Assembly: GCF_030824455.1 (NCBI RefSeq)
Contig: NZ_JAVBXR010000122.1
Coordinates: 1-64,000 of the forward strand
Origin: Desulfobulbus sp.
GTDB taxonomy: Bacteria; Desulfobacterota; Desulfobulbia; Desulfobulbales; Desulfobulbaceae
Length of the DNA stretch: 64,000 nt
Direction: 5' to 3'
This document shows positions 27,995-37,068 of the stretch, in pieces; position 1 is the stretch's first letter, and the number at the start of each line of letters is the position of its first letter. The position numbers and the translations under genes are program-made. The notes beneath the pieces are model-generated. The model was not told the origin of the DNA. It did not search any database and saw nothing but the letters and a program-made list of their open reading frames with translations.

Positions 27995-29518
27995 ATGCCC
28001 TCCACGACCGCTGTTTCCCCCGCTGATTGCCACAACGACGCCCTGATCGCCAATGTTCGTCCGACCGATTGGGTCAACCCGGAACCCCGCGGGCGCTACA
28101 ACCTGGTGGTGATCGGCGCCGGCGCGGCCGGTTTGGTCTCCGCCGCCGGCGCCGCCGGCCTGGGCGCCAAGGTGGCGCTGATTGAGCGGAATTTGCTCGG
28201 AGGCGATTGCCTGAACGTGGGTTGCGTGCCCTCAAAGGCGCTTATCCGCGCCTCGCGGGCCCTCTTTGACGCCCGCAACAGCCTGGAGTTTGGCGTGCAA
28301 GGCGGAGACCAGCTCACCTTTGATTTTGGCGTTGCCATGGAACGGATGCGGCGTTTGCGCGCGACCCTCAGCCGTCACGACTCGGCCCGCCGTTTCCGCG
28401 ACGAACTCGGGGTGGACGTGTTTCTCGGCCAGGCGCGGTTTGTCGGCCAGGATTGCATCGAGGTCGACGGCAAGCAGCTGCGGTTTGCCCGAGCCGCCGT
28501 TTGCACCGGCGCCAGGGCCATGGCGCCGCCTATTCCAGGCTTGGCCGAGGCCGGGTATCTCACCAACGAAACCGTCTTCTCGCTCACCGAACTGCCCCGG
28601 CGTCTGGCCATCATTGGCGGCGGTCCCATTGGCTGCGAGCTGGCCCAGGCTTTTGCCCGCTTCGGCAGCCGCGTCACCCTGATCCAGCGCGGCCGCCAGC
28701 TGCTCCGCCGCGAGGACGCCGATGTCGCCGCAATCCTCCAGGCGGCCCTGGTTCGCGACGGGGTGGATCTCCATCTGGACACCAAAATCCTCCAAGTTGC
28801 AACCAGCAGGCAGGAGAAGATCCTGCACCTGGAACGGGACGGCGCCGTTATGGACGTCACCGTGGACGCGATCCTGGTCGGGGTGGGACGGGTCGCCAAC
28901 ATCGCAGGGCTTGGTCTGGAGCAGGCCGGGGTTGACTTTGACCAGCAGGGGGTGCGCGTCAACGACGCCCTGCAAACAACCAATCGGCACGTCTACGCCG
29001 CAGGCGACATCTGCTCCCCCTACAAATTTACCCACGCCGCAGACGCCCAGGCGCGCATCCTGATTGCCAACGCCCTGTTCATGGGGCGGCAAAAAGCATC
29101 AAAACTGACCATTCCCTGGTGTACCTACACCGACCCGGAAATCGCCCGCGTGGGTTTGAACGAACAGGAGGCCCGCGACCAGGGCATTGCCGCAACCACC
29201 CTGACCGTGCCGCTGGCCGACGTTGACCGGGCCGTGCTTGACGGCGAAACCCAGGGATTTGCCCGCGTGGTCCTGCACAAGGGAACGGGCGCCATTCTTG
29301 GGGCCACGATTGTCGCCCGCCACGCCGGCGAGATGATCAACGTCTTTTCCCTGGCCATGACCAACAACCTTGGCCTTTCGTCCATCGGCCGCGCCATCCA
29401 CCCCTACCCCACCCAGGCTGAGGTCGTCAAACGTCTGGCCGACGCCTACAACCGCACCCGCCTGACCGGGCCGATTAAAAAATTCCTGGCAGCCTGGCTC
29501 CGCTGGCGGCGCTCATGA
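27995..29518 (+). CDS. FAD-dependent pyridine nucleotide-disulfide oxidoreductase (MerA-like, without Hg site)
   Basis: The protein has 507 residues. It shows the FAD Rossmann loop VVIGAGAAGLVSAAGAAGLG, the redox-active pair GGDCLNVGCVPSKALI, the NAD(P) loop IIGGGPIGCELAQAFARFG, the FAD motif VYAAGDIC and the dimer-interface signature YTDPEIARVGLNE. These match the MerA/Lpd family, but the N-terminal HMA domain and the C-terminal vicinal cysteine pair of true mercuric reductase are absent, so mercury reduction is unlikely. Its stop overlaps the start of the hydroxylase gene, and this oxidoreductase is often found beside TVP38-type genes, as here. Confidence 0.93.
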   Translation: MPSTTAVSPADCHNDALIANVRPTDWVNPEPRGRYNLVVIGAGAAGLVSAAGAAGLGAKVALIERNLLGGDCLNVGCVPSKALIRASRALFDARNSLEFGVQGGDQLTFDFGVAMERMRRLRATLSRHDSARRFRDELGVDVFLGQARFVGQDCIEVDGKQLRFARAAVCTGARAMAPPIPGLAEAGYLTNETVFSLTELPRRLAIIGGGPIGCELAQAFARFGSRVTLIQRGRQLLRREDADVAAILQAALVRDGVDLHLDTKILQVATSRQEKILHLERDGAVMDVTVDAILVGVGRVANIAGLGLEQAGVDFDQQGVRVNDALQTTNRHVYAAGDICSPYKFTHAADAQARILIANALFMGRQKASKLTIPWCTYTDPEIARVGLNEQEARDQGIAATTLTVPLADVDRAVLDGETQGFARVVLHKGTGAILGATIVARHAGEMINVFSLAMTNNLGLSSIGRAIHPYPTQAEVVKRLADAYNRTRLTGPIKKFLAAWLRWRRS

Positions 29519-30351
29519 CGATGTTCACAGCGCTGTGGAATCATCCCAACGCCCTGCGCCTGGCGGCCTTCCTGGTGCTGTTCGCCGGCTTTGCAGCCGC
29601 TGAGGCGATCTGGCCGCGCCGGCCGCTGACTGTGGCCAAATCGCGGCGTTGGTTCAGCAACTTGTCGCTCACGGTCCTCAACACCGTGCTGCTCCGTCTG
29701 GCAACGCTCATCGTTCCGGTGGCTCCGGCAGCCGTCGCCGCCTTGGCCCAGTCCCAGGGCTGGGGTCTGTTCAACCGGCTCCAGATCGGCGGCGGGCTGG
29801 AACTAGCGGCAAGCCTGCTTCTCCTGGATCTCCTTATCTACACTCAGCACCGCCTTTTTCATCGCCTGCCGATCTGCTGGCGGTTGCACCGGGTGCACCA
29901 CACCGACCTGGACCTCGACGTGTCCAGCGGCATCCGGTTCCACCCGCTGGAAATTCTGCTTTCTCTGGCGATCAAGCTCGGCGCCGTGGTCGTTCTCGGG
30001 TGCTCGCCGCTCTCTGTGCTGTTGTTTGAGATCCTGCTCAACGCCACCTCCCTGTTCAGCCACGCCAATCTGCGCATCCCCACGGCCCTCGACCAATGGC
30101 TGCGGCTGGTGCTGGTGACCCCGGATATGCACCGGGTCCATCATTCGGTGATCGTGCGGGAAACCGACAGCAATTTCGGCTTCAACCTCTCCTGTTGGGA
30201 TCGGCTGTTGGGCACCTACCGGGCCCAGCCGCGCGACGGTCACGATCTGATGACCATTGGCCTGAAACAATGGCAAAAACCGGATGAACTGGGCCTGGGC
30301 TCGCTTTTGAAACTCCCGTTTTCCCGCCCCCAGGCCAAGAAGGCCGCATGA
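29515..30351 (+). CDS. Sterol desaturase / fatty acid hydroxylase family protein
   Basis: The protein has 278 residues with several membrane helices. It shows the histidine clusters of di-iron membrane hydroxylases: HRLFH, then HRVHHTD, and the later HRVHHSV, together with the FHPLE segment. Members hydroxylate or desaturate lipid chains, sterols or carotenoids using oxygen, which is notable if the host is an anaerobe. ATGA overlaps join it to the oxidoreductase upstream and to the TVP38 gene downstream, so the three are one translational unit. Confidence 0.92.
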   Translation: MTMFTALWNHPNALRLAAFLVLFAGFAAAEAIWPRRPLTVAKSRRWFSNLSLTVLNTVLLRLATLIVPVAPAAVAALAQSQGWGLFNRLQIGGGLELAASLLLLDLLIYTQHRLFHRLPICWRLHRVHHTDLDLDVSSGIRFHPLEILLSLAIKLGAVVVLGCSPLSVLLFEILLNATSLFSHANLRIPTALDQWLRLVLVTPDMHRVHHSVIVRETDSNFGFNLSCWDRLLGTYRAQPRDGHDLMTIGLKQWQKPDELGLGSLLKLPFSRPQAKKAA

Positions 30352-31022
30352 AGGCGCCAAAAATCATCCTGTTGGGTCTCGCGGCAGCGGCAATCTGCCT
30401 GTTTTTCTGGCTGGATCTGGGACAATTCCTGACCCTGGCCGCGCTCAAGGCCCATCACCACACCCTGATGGAGTTCCAGGCCGCGCACAAAGCGCTCACT
30501 GCCCTCGGCTTCATGCTGCTCTACATCGCGCAAACGGCCCTGTCCCTCCCAGGGGCCGCGATGCTTTCGCTGGCCGCCGGAGCCCTGTTCGGCACAGTTT
30601 TGGGGACTGTGTACGCCAACATCGCGGCCACCGTTGGCGCCACCCTGGCCTTTCTGGCCACCCGTTATCTGCTGCGCGAGGCGGTGCAGGGACGATTTGG
30701 CGACAAACTGACAGTCATCAACCGGGAGATTGAAAGCGGCGGCTTCCATTACCTGCTTTTTTTACGGCTAGTTCCGGCCTTCCCCTTCTTTCTGGTCAAT
30801 CTCGCCGCCGGTCTGACCCGGTTGCCGCTGCGCACCTTTTTCCTGGCCACCATGCTCGGCATCATTCCCGGCGGATTTGTCTACGTCAACGCCGGCGCCA
30901 GCCTCGCCACCATCGATTCCCTGGCCGGGATCGCCTCGCCTCGGGTGCTCGGTTCGTTTGCGCTGCTCGGACTGTTTGCGCTCGCACCGGTGCTGTACGG
31001 CAAATTCAAAACCAAGCGATAG
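30348..31022 (+). CDS. TVP38/TMEM64-family membrane protein
   Basis: The protein has 224 residues with about six membrane helices. The family core is visible: LSLPGAAMLSLAAGALFG, then a re-entrant segment, and FLRLVPAFPFFLVNLAAGLTRLPLRTFF with its conserved arginine and proline. This VTT-fold (DedA-superfamily) protein probably moves or flips lipids. It starts inside the stop of the hydroxylase gene and is followed four bases later by the glycosyltransferase, so lipid-linked chemistry is a reasonable theme for the cluster. Confidence 0.93.
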   Translation: MKAPKIILLGLAAAAICLFFWLDLGQFLTLAALKAHHHTLMEFQAAHKALTALGFMLLYIAQTALSLPGAAMLSLAAGALFGTVLGTVYANIAATVGATLAFLATRYLLREAVQGRFGDKLTVINREIESGGFHYLLFLRLVPAFPFFLVNLAAGLTRLPLRTFFLATMLGIIPGGFVYVNAGASLATIDSLAGIASPRVLGSFALLGLFALAPVLYGKFKTKR

Positions 31023-31026
31023 CAGC

Positions 31027-32184
31027 ATGCGTTCCGACCAAGAGTGCGCGAAAACAGCCTGCGCGGCAAAAGAACCTGCGGAGCGGGAACCTTCACCCGC
31101 GGCCGGCGGCGCTCGTCCCTTGCTCACCGTTGTCATCCCCACACTTAACGAGGCCGAAACCCTGCCGCTGCTGCTGGCCGATCTCAACCAACAGGCGGGC
31201 GTTTCCCTGGAGATCGTGGTCGGTGACGGCGGCTCCACGGACTCCACCTGCTCGCTTGCGGCCTCGCTGGGGGCCAAGGTGGTCAACGCCGAGCGCGGCC
31301 GGGGAGCGCAGATGAACACCGCCGCGCAACAGGCCGGCGGCGAGTATTTTTTATTCCTCCACGCCGATTGCCGCCTGAGCGATCCCGGCCTGCTCGCCAA
31401 GGCCCTCAACGCCTTGCAGCAGGCGGAGCGCGCACAGCCCAGCATTGCCGGTCATTTACGCCTGCGCTTTCTCCGCACCACCCAGCGCAACCGGCTAGCC
31501 TATCGCTACCTCGAAGGCAAGACCGCGCTTAACCGGGTCAACACCACCAACGGCGACCAGGGGATGCTGCTTTCTCGTCATTTTTTCGCACGTCTTGGCG
31601 GGTTTGACCCCAGCCTGCCCTTTCTTGAAGATCAGCGCATCGCCGCAAAAATCCGAGCCCAGGGCCAATGGATTACCCTCCCCGGCTGTTTGACCACCTC
31701 GGCCCGTCGTTTTGAAAGCGAGGGATTCCACCGCCGTTACCTGCTGATGGCGATGATGATGGGGTTCTACAGCCTGGGCGAAACCTCGTTTTTTCTGCGC
31801 GCCCCGGGCGTGTACCGGGTGCAGCGGGAAACCGGCCGGTTGCTGCTGTCGCCCTTTTTCGCGCTCGTCTGGCGCATGATTCGCGAGGATTGGGGATTCG
31901 CCGGCTCGGTCCGCGCCTTCTTGCGGCTGGGCCGGTATCTGCTGGACAACTGTTGGCAGGTCTTCTTCTTCCTCGACGTCTGCATGCAACCGCTGCTTGG
32001 AGTCAACCGCTCGCCCCTGCTCGCCGCCTATGATCGTTTCATCGCCCCCTGCCTAAGGTGGCGCCTCTTAAACGGTCTTGCCGGTCTGCTCTGTTTTGCC
32101 TGGTTCATGGGGGCGCTGGCCCCGTTTTTCTGGTTGAGCGAAACCTTGGCTGCAGCAAACAAGGGCGCGCGAATCACGACATGA
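31027..32184 (+). CDS. Glycosyltransferase, rSAM/selenodomain-associated transferase 2 type (TIGR04283-like)
   Basis: The protein has 385 residues from the ATG at 31027. The GT2-like N-terminal domain shows LTVVIPTLNEAETLPLLL, VGDGGSTDST, the ERGRGAQMNTAA signature that marks this subfamily, and FLHADCRL. A longer C-terminal extension of about 150 residues, with two hydrophobic segments near the end, is unusual, since typical members have about 220-240 residues. It ends in an ATGA overlap with the next transferase, its usual companion. Confidence 0.9.
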   Translation: MRSDQECAKTACAAKEPAEREPSPAAGGARPLLTVVIPTLNEAETLPLLLADLNQQAGVSLEIVVGDGGSTDSTCSLAASLGAKVVNAERGRGAQMNTAAQQAGGEYFLFLHADCRLSDPGLLAKALNALQQAERAQPSIAGHLRLRFLRTTQRNRLAYRYLEGKTALNRVNTTNGDQGMLLSRHFFARLGGFDPSLPFLEDQRIAAKIRAQGQWITLPGCLTTSARRFESEGFHRRYLLMAMMMGFYSLGETSFFLRAPGVYRVQRETGRLLLSPFFALVWRMIREDWGFAGSVRAFLRLGRYLLDNCWQVFFFLDVCMQPLLGVNRSPLLAAYDRFIAPCLRWRLLNGLAGLLCFAWFMGALAPFFWLSETLAAANKGARITT

Positions 32185-32873
32185 ACCAACCCCAGGCCGC
32201 CACCACCGCCGTCGCCCTGTTTGTGCGGGCGCCGATTCCTGGTCGGGTGAAAACCCGCCTAGCCGCCGGCATGGGCAACGAAAACGCCTGCCTGCTCTAC
32301 CGGGCCATGGCGGACGATGTTGTCCGCGCGGTCCAGCATTCCGGCCTAGCGCTCCATCTCTTCCACGACGGCAACGACGCCGAAGCCCAGGCCGTCTTGC
32401 CCACGTCCTGGGGGGCAGCTGCACGCCAGGTGGTTGCCCAGCAGGGAAACGACATTGGCGAGCGGATGGCAACGGCTTTCACCCACTGCTTTGCCCGCAA
32501 CATCAACCAGGTGATTGTGGCGGGCAGCGACGTTCCCGACCTGGGCGCCGCTGTCTTCACCGCCGCCGCCCACGCCCTGCGCAGCCATGACGTGGTCCTT
32601 GCGCCGACCGTTGACGGCGGGTATGGTCTGATCGGTGTGCATCAGACAAGTTACTGCCCCGAATTATTTCACAATATCCCCTGGAGCACCGACCAGGTGG
32701 CGCCGGCGACCCTGGCGATCATCAAACAACTCGGGCTGACGGTTTGTCTGCTCGAAACCCTGCGCGACCTCGACACCTTGGACGACGTCCGCAGGTATGC
32801 CCGATGCCCTGCCCGAGAGGCCCGGGCAACCAACCAAATGATCGCGCATCTCAAAGACAATCTTTGCATCTGA
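32181..32873 (+). CDS. Nucleotidyl/glycosyl transferase-like protein, rSAM-associated transferase 1 type (TIGR04282, DUF2064)
   Basis: The protein has 230 residues. The opening VALFVRAPIPGRVKTRLA is the CofC/MobA-like nucleotide-binding loop of the DUF2064 family, and the central VIVAGSDVPDL and APTVDGGYGLIG segments are its metal and nucleotide signatures. Members often occur with the TIGR04283 transferase, as here, and in some genomes with arsenosugar or radical SAM genes. The product it builds is not known. The start overlaps the upstream stop by four bases. Confidence 0.93.
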   Translation: MNQPQAATTAVALFVRAPIPGRVKTRLAAGMGNENACLLYRAMADDVVRAVQHSGLALHLFHDGNDAEAQAVLPTSWGAAARQVVAQQGNDIGERMATAFTHCFARNINQVIVAGSDVPDLGAAVFTAAAHALRSHDVVLAPTVDGGYGLIGVHQTSYCPELFHNIPWSTDQVAPATLAIIKQLGLTVCLLETLRDLDTLDDVRRYARCPAREARATNQMIAHLKDNLCI

Positions 32874-32892
32874 ACCCACAACAAGGAGCGGC

Positions 32893-33891
32893 ATGAGCTG
32901 GAAAATTTCCGCAAGCGTTGAAGAAATACTGAAAAAAGGCAGGGACGCGGCGGTGTTGAGCCGCGAGGAGGCGCTCGCCCTGATGCGCCTGGATCTGGAA
33001 AGTCGGGAGACCTACGCGCTGATGGAGAGCGCCAACCACCTCTCCCGCGCCCAGTTCGGCCGGAAAGGCGAAAAGCACATGCACATCGGGCTCAACGTCG
33101 AGCCCTGCCCGATGGACTGCGCCTTTTGCTCCCTGACCCGACAGGCCGGTTTGTTCACCGACAAGGTCGAATTTCCCCTGGAACAGATCCTGGCCTGGGC
33201 TCGGCAAGGCCAGGCCGAAGGCGCCGACGCCCTTAATCTGATGAGCACCGGAACCTTTTCCTTTTCCCGCCTGCTGGAGATTGGCCGACGCCTGCGGCAA
33301 GAGGTGCGAACGCCCTTGGTCGCCAACGCCCGGGACATCAACCACGTCGAGGGCGAACAGCTGCTCGACGCCGGATTTGTCGGCTTTTACCACGCGGTGC
33401 GGCTTGGCGAGGGCACGGACACCCCCTTCAATCCGGAGCGCCGCATTCAAACCATCCGGGTGCTCCACGACGTCGGCCTGCAATGGATGAATTGCGTTGA
33501 ACCGGTGGGACCGGAGCATTCGCCGGAGGAAATCGTGGATCTGATGCTGCTCGCCCGCCGGGAAAAGGCCACCTACAGCGGCATCATGCGCCGGATCAAT
33601 TTCCCTGGCTCGCCCAAGGAGTCGATGGGGATGATCAGCGAGCGGCGCATGGCCCAGATGGTGGCGGTCAGCCGTCTGGTCATGGGCGACACGGTCCGCG
33701 CCCATTGCACCCACGAACCGCACAGCCTCTCCCTGGTGGCCGGCGCCAATCTGTTCTTCCCCGAGGTCGGCTCCAGCCCGCGCGACGGCCAGGCCGACAC
33801 CGGCAAGGGCCGGGGCCGCTCGGTGCTCGACTGCGCCGCCATGCTCCGGGAAATGGAATGGAACCCGGATTTGGCGTCGAATTGTTTTTGA
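32893..33891 (+). CDS. BioB-like radical SAM protein
   Basis: The protein has 332 residues with AAGGAG seven bases before the ATG. The radical SAM motif CPMDCAFC (Cx3Cx2C) lies near residue 75 in GLNVEPCPMDCAFCSLTR, followed by GADALNLMSTG and FYHAVRLGEG segments laid out as in biotin synthase. It lacks the usual BioB opening and the biotin genes are not nearby, so it is more likely a BioB-like enzyme of another pathway. It follows the two rSAM-associated transferases by 19 bases, which suggests it belongs to the same product. Confidence 0.88.
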   Translation: MSWKISASVEEILKKGRDAAVLSREEALALMRLDLESRETYALMESANHLSRAQFGRKGEKHMHIGLNVEPCPMDCAFCSLTRQAGLFTDKVEFPLEQILAWARQGQAEGADALNLMSTGTFSFSRLLEIGRRLRQEVRTPLVANARDINHVEGEQLLDAGFVGFYHAVRLGEGTDTPFNPERRIQTIRVLHDVGLQWMNCVEPVGPEHSPEEIVDLMLLARREKATYSGIMRRINFPGSPKESMGMISERRMAQMVAVSRLVMGDTVRAHCTHEPHSLSLVAGANLFFPEVGSSPRDGQADTGKGRGRSVLDCAAMLREMEWNPDLASNCF

Positions 33892-33902
33892 TGCAGGCAA
33901 TG

Positions 33903-33931
33903 TTGTTCGAACGCCGACGCTGCCACATAAT
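33903..33931 (+). promoter_or_regulatory. Possible sigma-70 promoter of the orphan gene at 33955
   Basis: TTGTTC (33903-33908) and CATAAT (33926-33931) are 17 bases apart and about 23 bases before the ATG. The -35 box is weak, the -10 is good. It would give the orphan gene its own transcript. Confidence 0.4.
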
Positions 33932-33954
33932 ATTTAACTGTTGCGAGCGAATCC

Positions 33955-35097
33955 ATGACGTTTGCCACTGAACTTACGGCACTTAACGAGTGGCACTTCT
34001 TTCGGGAATTCGTATATTCAGAAAATACCTTCCGCCCCATGCCCAGTATGGAAGTTGAGCTTGCCGACAGCATGATTTGGCTGGGCGATTTGCTCATTGC
34101 CTTCCAACTCAAAGAGCGGGGAATAGTCGTTGGAGCCAATGCAGATACGGAAAAGCGATGGTTTGAGCGAAAGGTCCTTAAAAAGGCCACCCGACAGATT
34201 CGAGATACCGTGAACTATCTCAACCGCAATAAAAGTATCGAGGTTCGAAATCAATGTGGCCAAACATTCGACCTTTCCTTCGCAGCGATTCATCAAATTT
34301 ACAAGTTGGTGGTGTACCTTCCTCACAATGCCCTTCCTACTGAGCAAAGGCGTGTTAAGCATCATCGTAGCCGTACCGCTGGTTTTATACACATAATTCC
34401 TGCCCACGATTATTTGGACATAGTTCGCACTCTTCTTACACCAACCGAAGTTGTGGAATATCTGAGTTTCCGCGAGTCACTTATTGATCGTTGTGGCACC
34501 GAGCTTTACGCTATCCCCGAACCAGCCCTTATCGGTCAATTCTTAAGCCGTGAGCTGGAAGCTCGCCCATCACTTAATTATTTAGATTACCTAAGGAAAT
34601 TGAAAGATCGAAGTGAAGAGTGGGACATGTCTGCTGTTATCTCCAAGTTTCCAGATCGAATCAGCTCTGCCAACGGACCCACAGATTATTACCCGATCAT
34701 TCGGGAGCTTGCGTTGCTCAAAAGAAATGAACTACGAGAGTTCAAGAAGCGGTTTCAATTGTGCATTGTGAAGGCAAAGACAGATACATTCGCTCGCCCG
34801 TACCGAATCGCCGTTCCTCGGACAGGCTGCGGTTTCGTGTTTTTACCAATTACGAAAGATATGCTGCCTTATCGACAAACCGGGCTAAAAAATTTTACAT
34901 ACGCTCATAAATATGACCAACGCCTAATAAAGTGCATTGGCGTATCTATTGCGAACGACTCAGATGGTTGGTTCAACGCAGAATGGTGCTACATTGAAAA
35001 CAAATGGGTACAGGACTTAGACATGGATAGCTTGCTTCAAAACAATAACCCTTTTCGCGAGGTTAATAATTCTGAATTACCCAGGTATTCCTACTGA
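33955..35097 (+). CDS. Orphan protein with a PD-(D/E)XK-nuclease-like motif
   Basis: The protein has 380 residues and I do not recognise it as a named family. The segment MEVELADSMIWLGDLLIAF followed by QLKER near residues 32-54 has the spacing E-x3-D-x6-D-x6-QxK seen at the active site of many restriction-like endonuclease folds. The helix after it (KKATRQIRDTVNYL) also fits that fold. The rest is cytoplasmic, with many charged and aromatic residues. Its codons and flanks look visibly more AT-rich than the neighbours, which hints at horizontal transfer. It stands alone between the radical SAM gene and an ABC operon. Confidence 0.75.
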   Translation: MTFATELTALNEWHFFREFVYSENTFRPMPSMEVELADSMIWLGDLLIAFQLKERGIVVGANADTEKRWFERKVLKKATRQIRDTVNYLNRNKSIEVRNQCGQTFDLSFAAIHQIYKLVVYLPHNALPTEQRRVKHHRSRTAGFIHIIPAHDYLDIVRTLLTPTEVVEYLSFRESLIDRCGTELYAIPEPALIGQFLSRELEARPSLNYLDYLRKLKDRSEEWDMSAVISKFPDRISSANGPTDYYPIIRELALLKRNELREFKKRFQLCIVKAKTDTFARPYRIAVPRTGCGFVFLPITKDMLPYRQTGLKNFTYAHKYDQRLIKCIGVSIANDSDGWFNAEWCYIENKWVQDLDMDSLLQNNNPFREVNNSELPRYSY

Positions 35098-35254
35098 AAC
35101 ACAGTAAGAAAAAGAAAACATGCGCGCTGACTTCTCGGCTAACCGGATCGTCAACAAGTTGGCTTTTTGCCTTCCGATTATTTCTAAAAAACCACATTCA
35201 ACGCAAGCAAAACCAAAGCACTCTTGCAATCGCTGATAAAAACAGAAACCAACC

Positions 35255-36208
35255 ATGCGAACTACGTTATCCACAGCCTCAGTCCTTGCCCTGCTGACAA
35301 TCCTCACTCTTTGCCCATTCGCCCAGGCCGAGCAGTTCCGGGTCGGGACCTGGAAAACCGCCCAGACCATCCAGCCCTTTTTCTATCAGGAGTTCCTGGC
35401 CAAGGGCGACACGGTCACGGTGTTTCCCTTTACCAATCCAGCGGACCAGAAGACGGCGCTGCTGGCCGGCAGCCTGGACATGACCGGGACCACCTTGGCC
35501 CACGCCATCCAGTCGGCGGTCATGGGGCAGCCGGTGGTGATGGTGGCGGCGCTGTGCAACAAATGTTCGGCCCTGGTGGTCCGCACGGATGGGCCGGTGC
35601 GCCAAGTTGAGGACCTCAAGGGGCTTAAAATCGGCTATGTTCCCGGCACCATGCACGAAATTCTGCTGCGCGAACTTTTGACCCGCAACGGTCTTTCACC
35701 GATGACGGACGTCACTCTGGTGCGGGTCGATTTCTTTGACATGGGAACCGCATTGGCGCGGGGGGCAATCGACGCCTTTCTCTCCGGCGAGCCCTTCCCC
35801 TCCGTGGCGGTGGAGCAGGGCTATGGACGAACGCTGGCCTCGCCCTACTTCGACGAGTCGGTGGGCACGATCAACGCCGCCTTGCTGGTGACCCGCGACA
35901 TGATCGAGAAAAACCCCGAGACAGTACAGAAGCTGGTCAACGCCCACGCCCGAGCCACCGAGGCCCTCAACCGCGATCAGACCCGCTGGCTGCGCGAGGC
36001 GCAGACCTTTGGCACGCCGCTGGCCGTGCTGGAGCAGGCGGCAACCAACATGGAGCTGGCCTGGAACATGGATGCGGCCTTTGTCCGCCGGACCAGGGCG
36101 CTGGGGGAACGGATGCAGGCCCTGGGGGTGATCGACCGGCAGCCGGATTATGACCGGCTGTTTGACCTGCGATTCGTCGGCCAGGCCGCCTCAAACGTCG
36201 CGCCGTAA
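35255..36208 (+). CDS. ABC transporter substrate-binding protein (SsuA/TauA/NMT1 type)
   Basis: The protein has 317 residues with a signal peptide cleaved after PFAQA. The periplasmic-binding fold is recognised by RVGTWKTAQTIQPFF, the GSLDMTGTTLAHAIQSA segment, LKGLKIGYVPGT and the GAIDAFLSGEPFPSVA loop, as in binding proteins for sulfonates, nitrate, bicarbonate or thiamine precursors. The substrate is not clear. It is the first gene of a complete three-gene importer. Confidence 0.9.
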   Translation: MRTTLSTASVLALLTILTLCPFAQAEQFRVGTWKTAQTIQPFFYQEFLAKGDTVTVFPFTNPADQKTALLAGSLDMTGTTLAHAIQSAVMGQPVVMVAALCNKCSALVVRTDGPVRQVEDLKGLKIGYVPGTMHEILLRELLTRNGLSPMTDVTLVRVDFFDMGTALARGAIDAFLSGEPFPSVAVEQGYGRTLASPYFDESVGTINAALLVTRDMIEKNPETVQKLVNAHARATEALNRDQTRWLREAQTFGTPLAVLEQAATNMELAWNMDAAFVRRTRALGERMQALGVIDRQPDYDRLFDLRFVGQAASNVAP

Positions 36209-36272
36209 CCCCCTGCCGCTGCCCGCCTCTGCCTATCATCCGCTTACCCGCCGCGCGCCGAGACCAACCGCC

Positions 36273-37055
36273 ATGCACGCCAAGGACATCCCGCTCAGCC
36301 TGCTGATTCCGTTAATAGCCCTGGCCGCCTGGCAGGCGACAAGCGCGTTCGGGATGGTCCCTACCTACCTGCTGCCGCCGCCGGCTGCGGTGTGGGAAGC
36401 CGGCCTGCGCTACATCTTTGCCGCCGCCGGACAGGGGCCCTATGCCGGCAGATTTTGGTCCGATCTGGCCGCCTCTCTGACCCGAGTGCTGCTGGGCTTT
36501 TCCCTTGCCGCCGCTCTCGGCGTTCCCCTGGGCGTGGTCTCCGGCCGCATGGCCCTGGCCCACCGCCTGACGGCCGGCGCCATTGGCGGCCTGCGCGCGG
36601 TTCCCGGCATCTGCTGGCTGCCCCTGGCCATGATCTGGTTTGGCATCGGCGTTAAAACCACGGTCTTCCTTGTGGCCATGGCCGCCTTTTTCCCCATCTA
36701 TCAAAACGCCCTGACCGGGGCGCGGCTGGTGGCCCCGATCTACTGCCAGGCCGGGGCCATGCTGGGCGTTGGTCGGCTGCGCGGAGTCTTTGCGGTTCTC
36801 CTGCCCATGGCCATGCCCAACATCATCGCCGGGCTGCGCCTGGGCATGGGCGTTTCCTGGGCCTATCTGGTGCTGGGCGAGCTGACCGGCGTGCCCGACG
36901 GCCTGGGCGCGGTGATCATGGATGCGCGGATGCTGGGCCAGACCGACGTCATCCTGGTCGGCGTTCTGCTCATTGCCCTGATCGGCAGGCTGTGCGATCT
37001 GGCGCTGGTCGCCCTGATGCGCCTCTGTTTCAAGAGCGCCCGCAGGCAATCCTGA
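36273..37055 (+). CDS. ABC transporter permease (SsuC/TauC type)
   Basis: The protein has 260 residues from the ATG at 36273; the frame is open upstream over the end of the previous gene. It has six membrane helices and the coupling motif seen as the segment from NALTGARLVAPIYCQAGAML to the LPMAMPNIIAGLRLG loop, the EAA-loop analogue of this family. It forms the membrane channel of the importer together with the neighbouring ATPase. Length is normal. Confidence 0.92.
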   Translation: MHAKDIPLSLLIPLIALAAWQATSAFGMVPTYLLPPPAAVWEAGLRYIFAAAGQGPYAGRFWSDLAASLTRVLLGFSLAAALGVPLGVVSGRMALAHRLTAGAIGGLRAVPGICWLPLAMIWFGIGVKTTVFLVAMAAFFPIYQNALTGARLVAPIYCQAGAMLGVGRLRGVFAVLLPMAMPNIIAGLRLGMGVSWAYLVLGELTGVPDGLGAVIMDARMLGQTDVILVGVLLIALIGRLCDLALVALMRLCFKSARRQS

Positions 37056-37068
37056 GGAGCAGCACTGC

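Noticed and set aside
27995-29518. Mercury resistance gene merA
   Set aside because: The C-terminal vicinal cysteines and the HMA domain are absent, and there are no other mer genes nearby.
32893-33891. Biotin synthase (bioB) or the arsenosugar enzyme ArsS
   Set aside because: It has only the BioB-type layout and lacks the usual BioB opening and biotin neighbours; ArsS has a different motif arrangement and arsM is absent.
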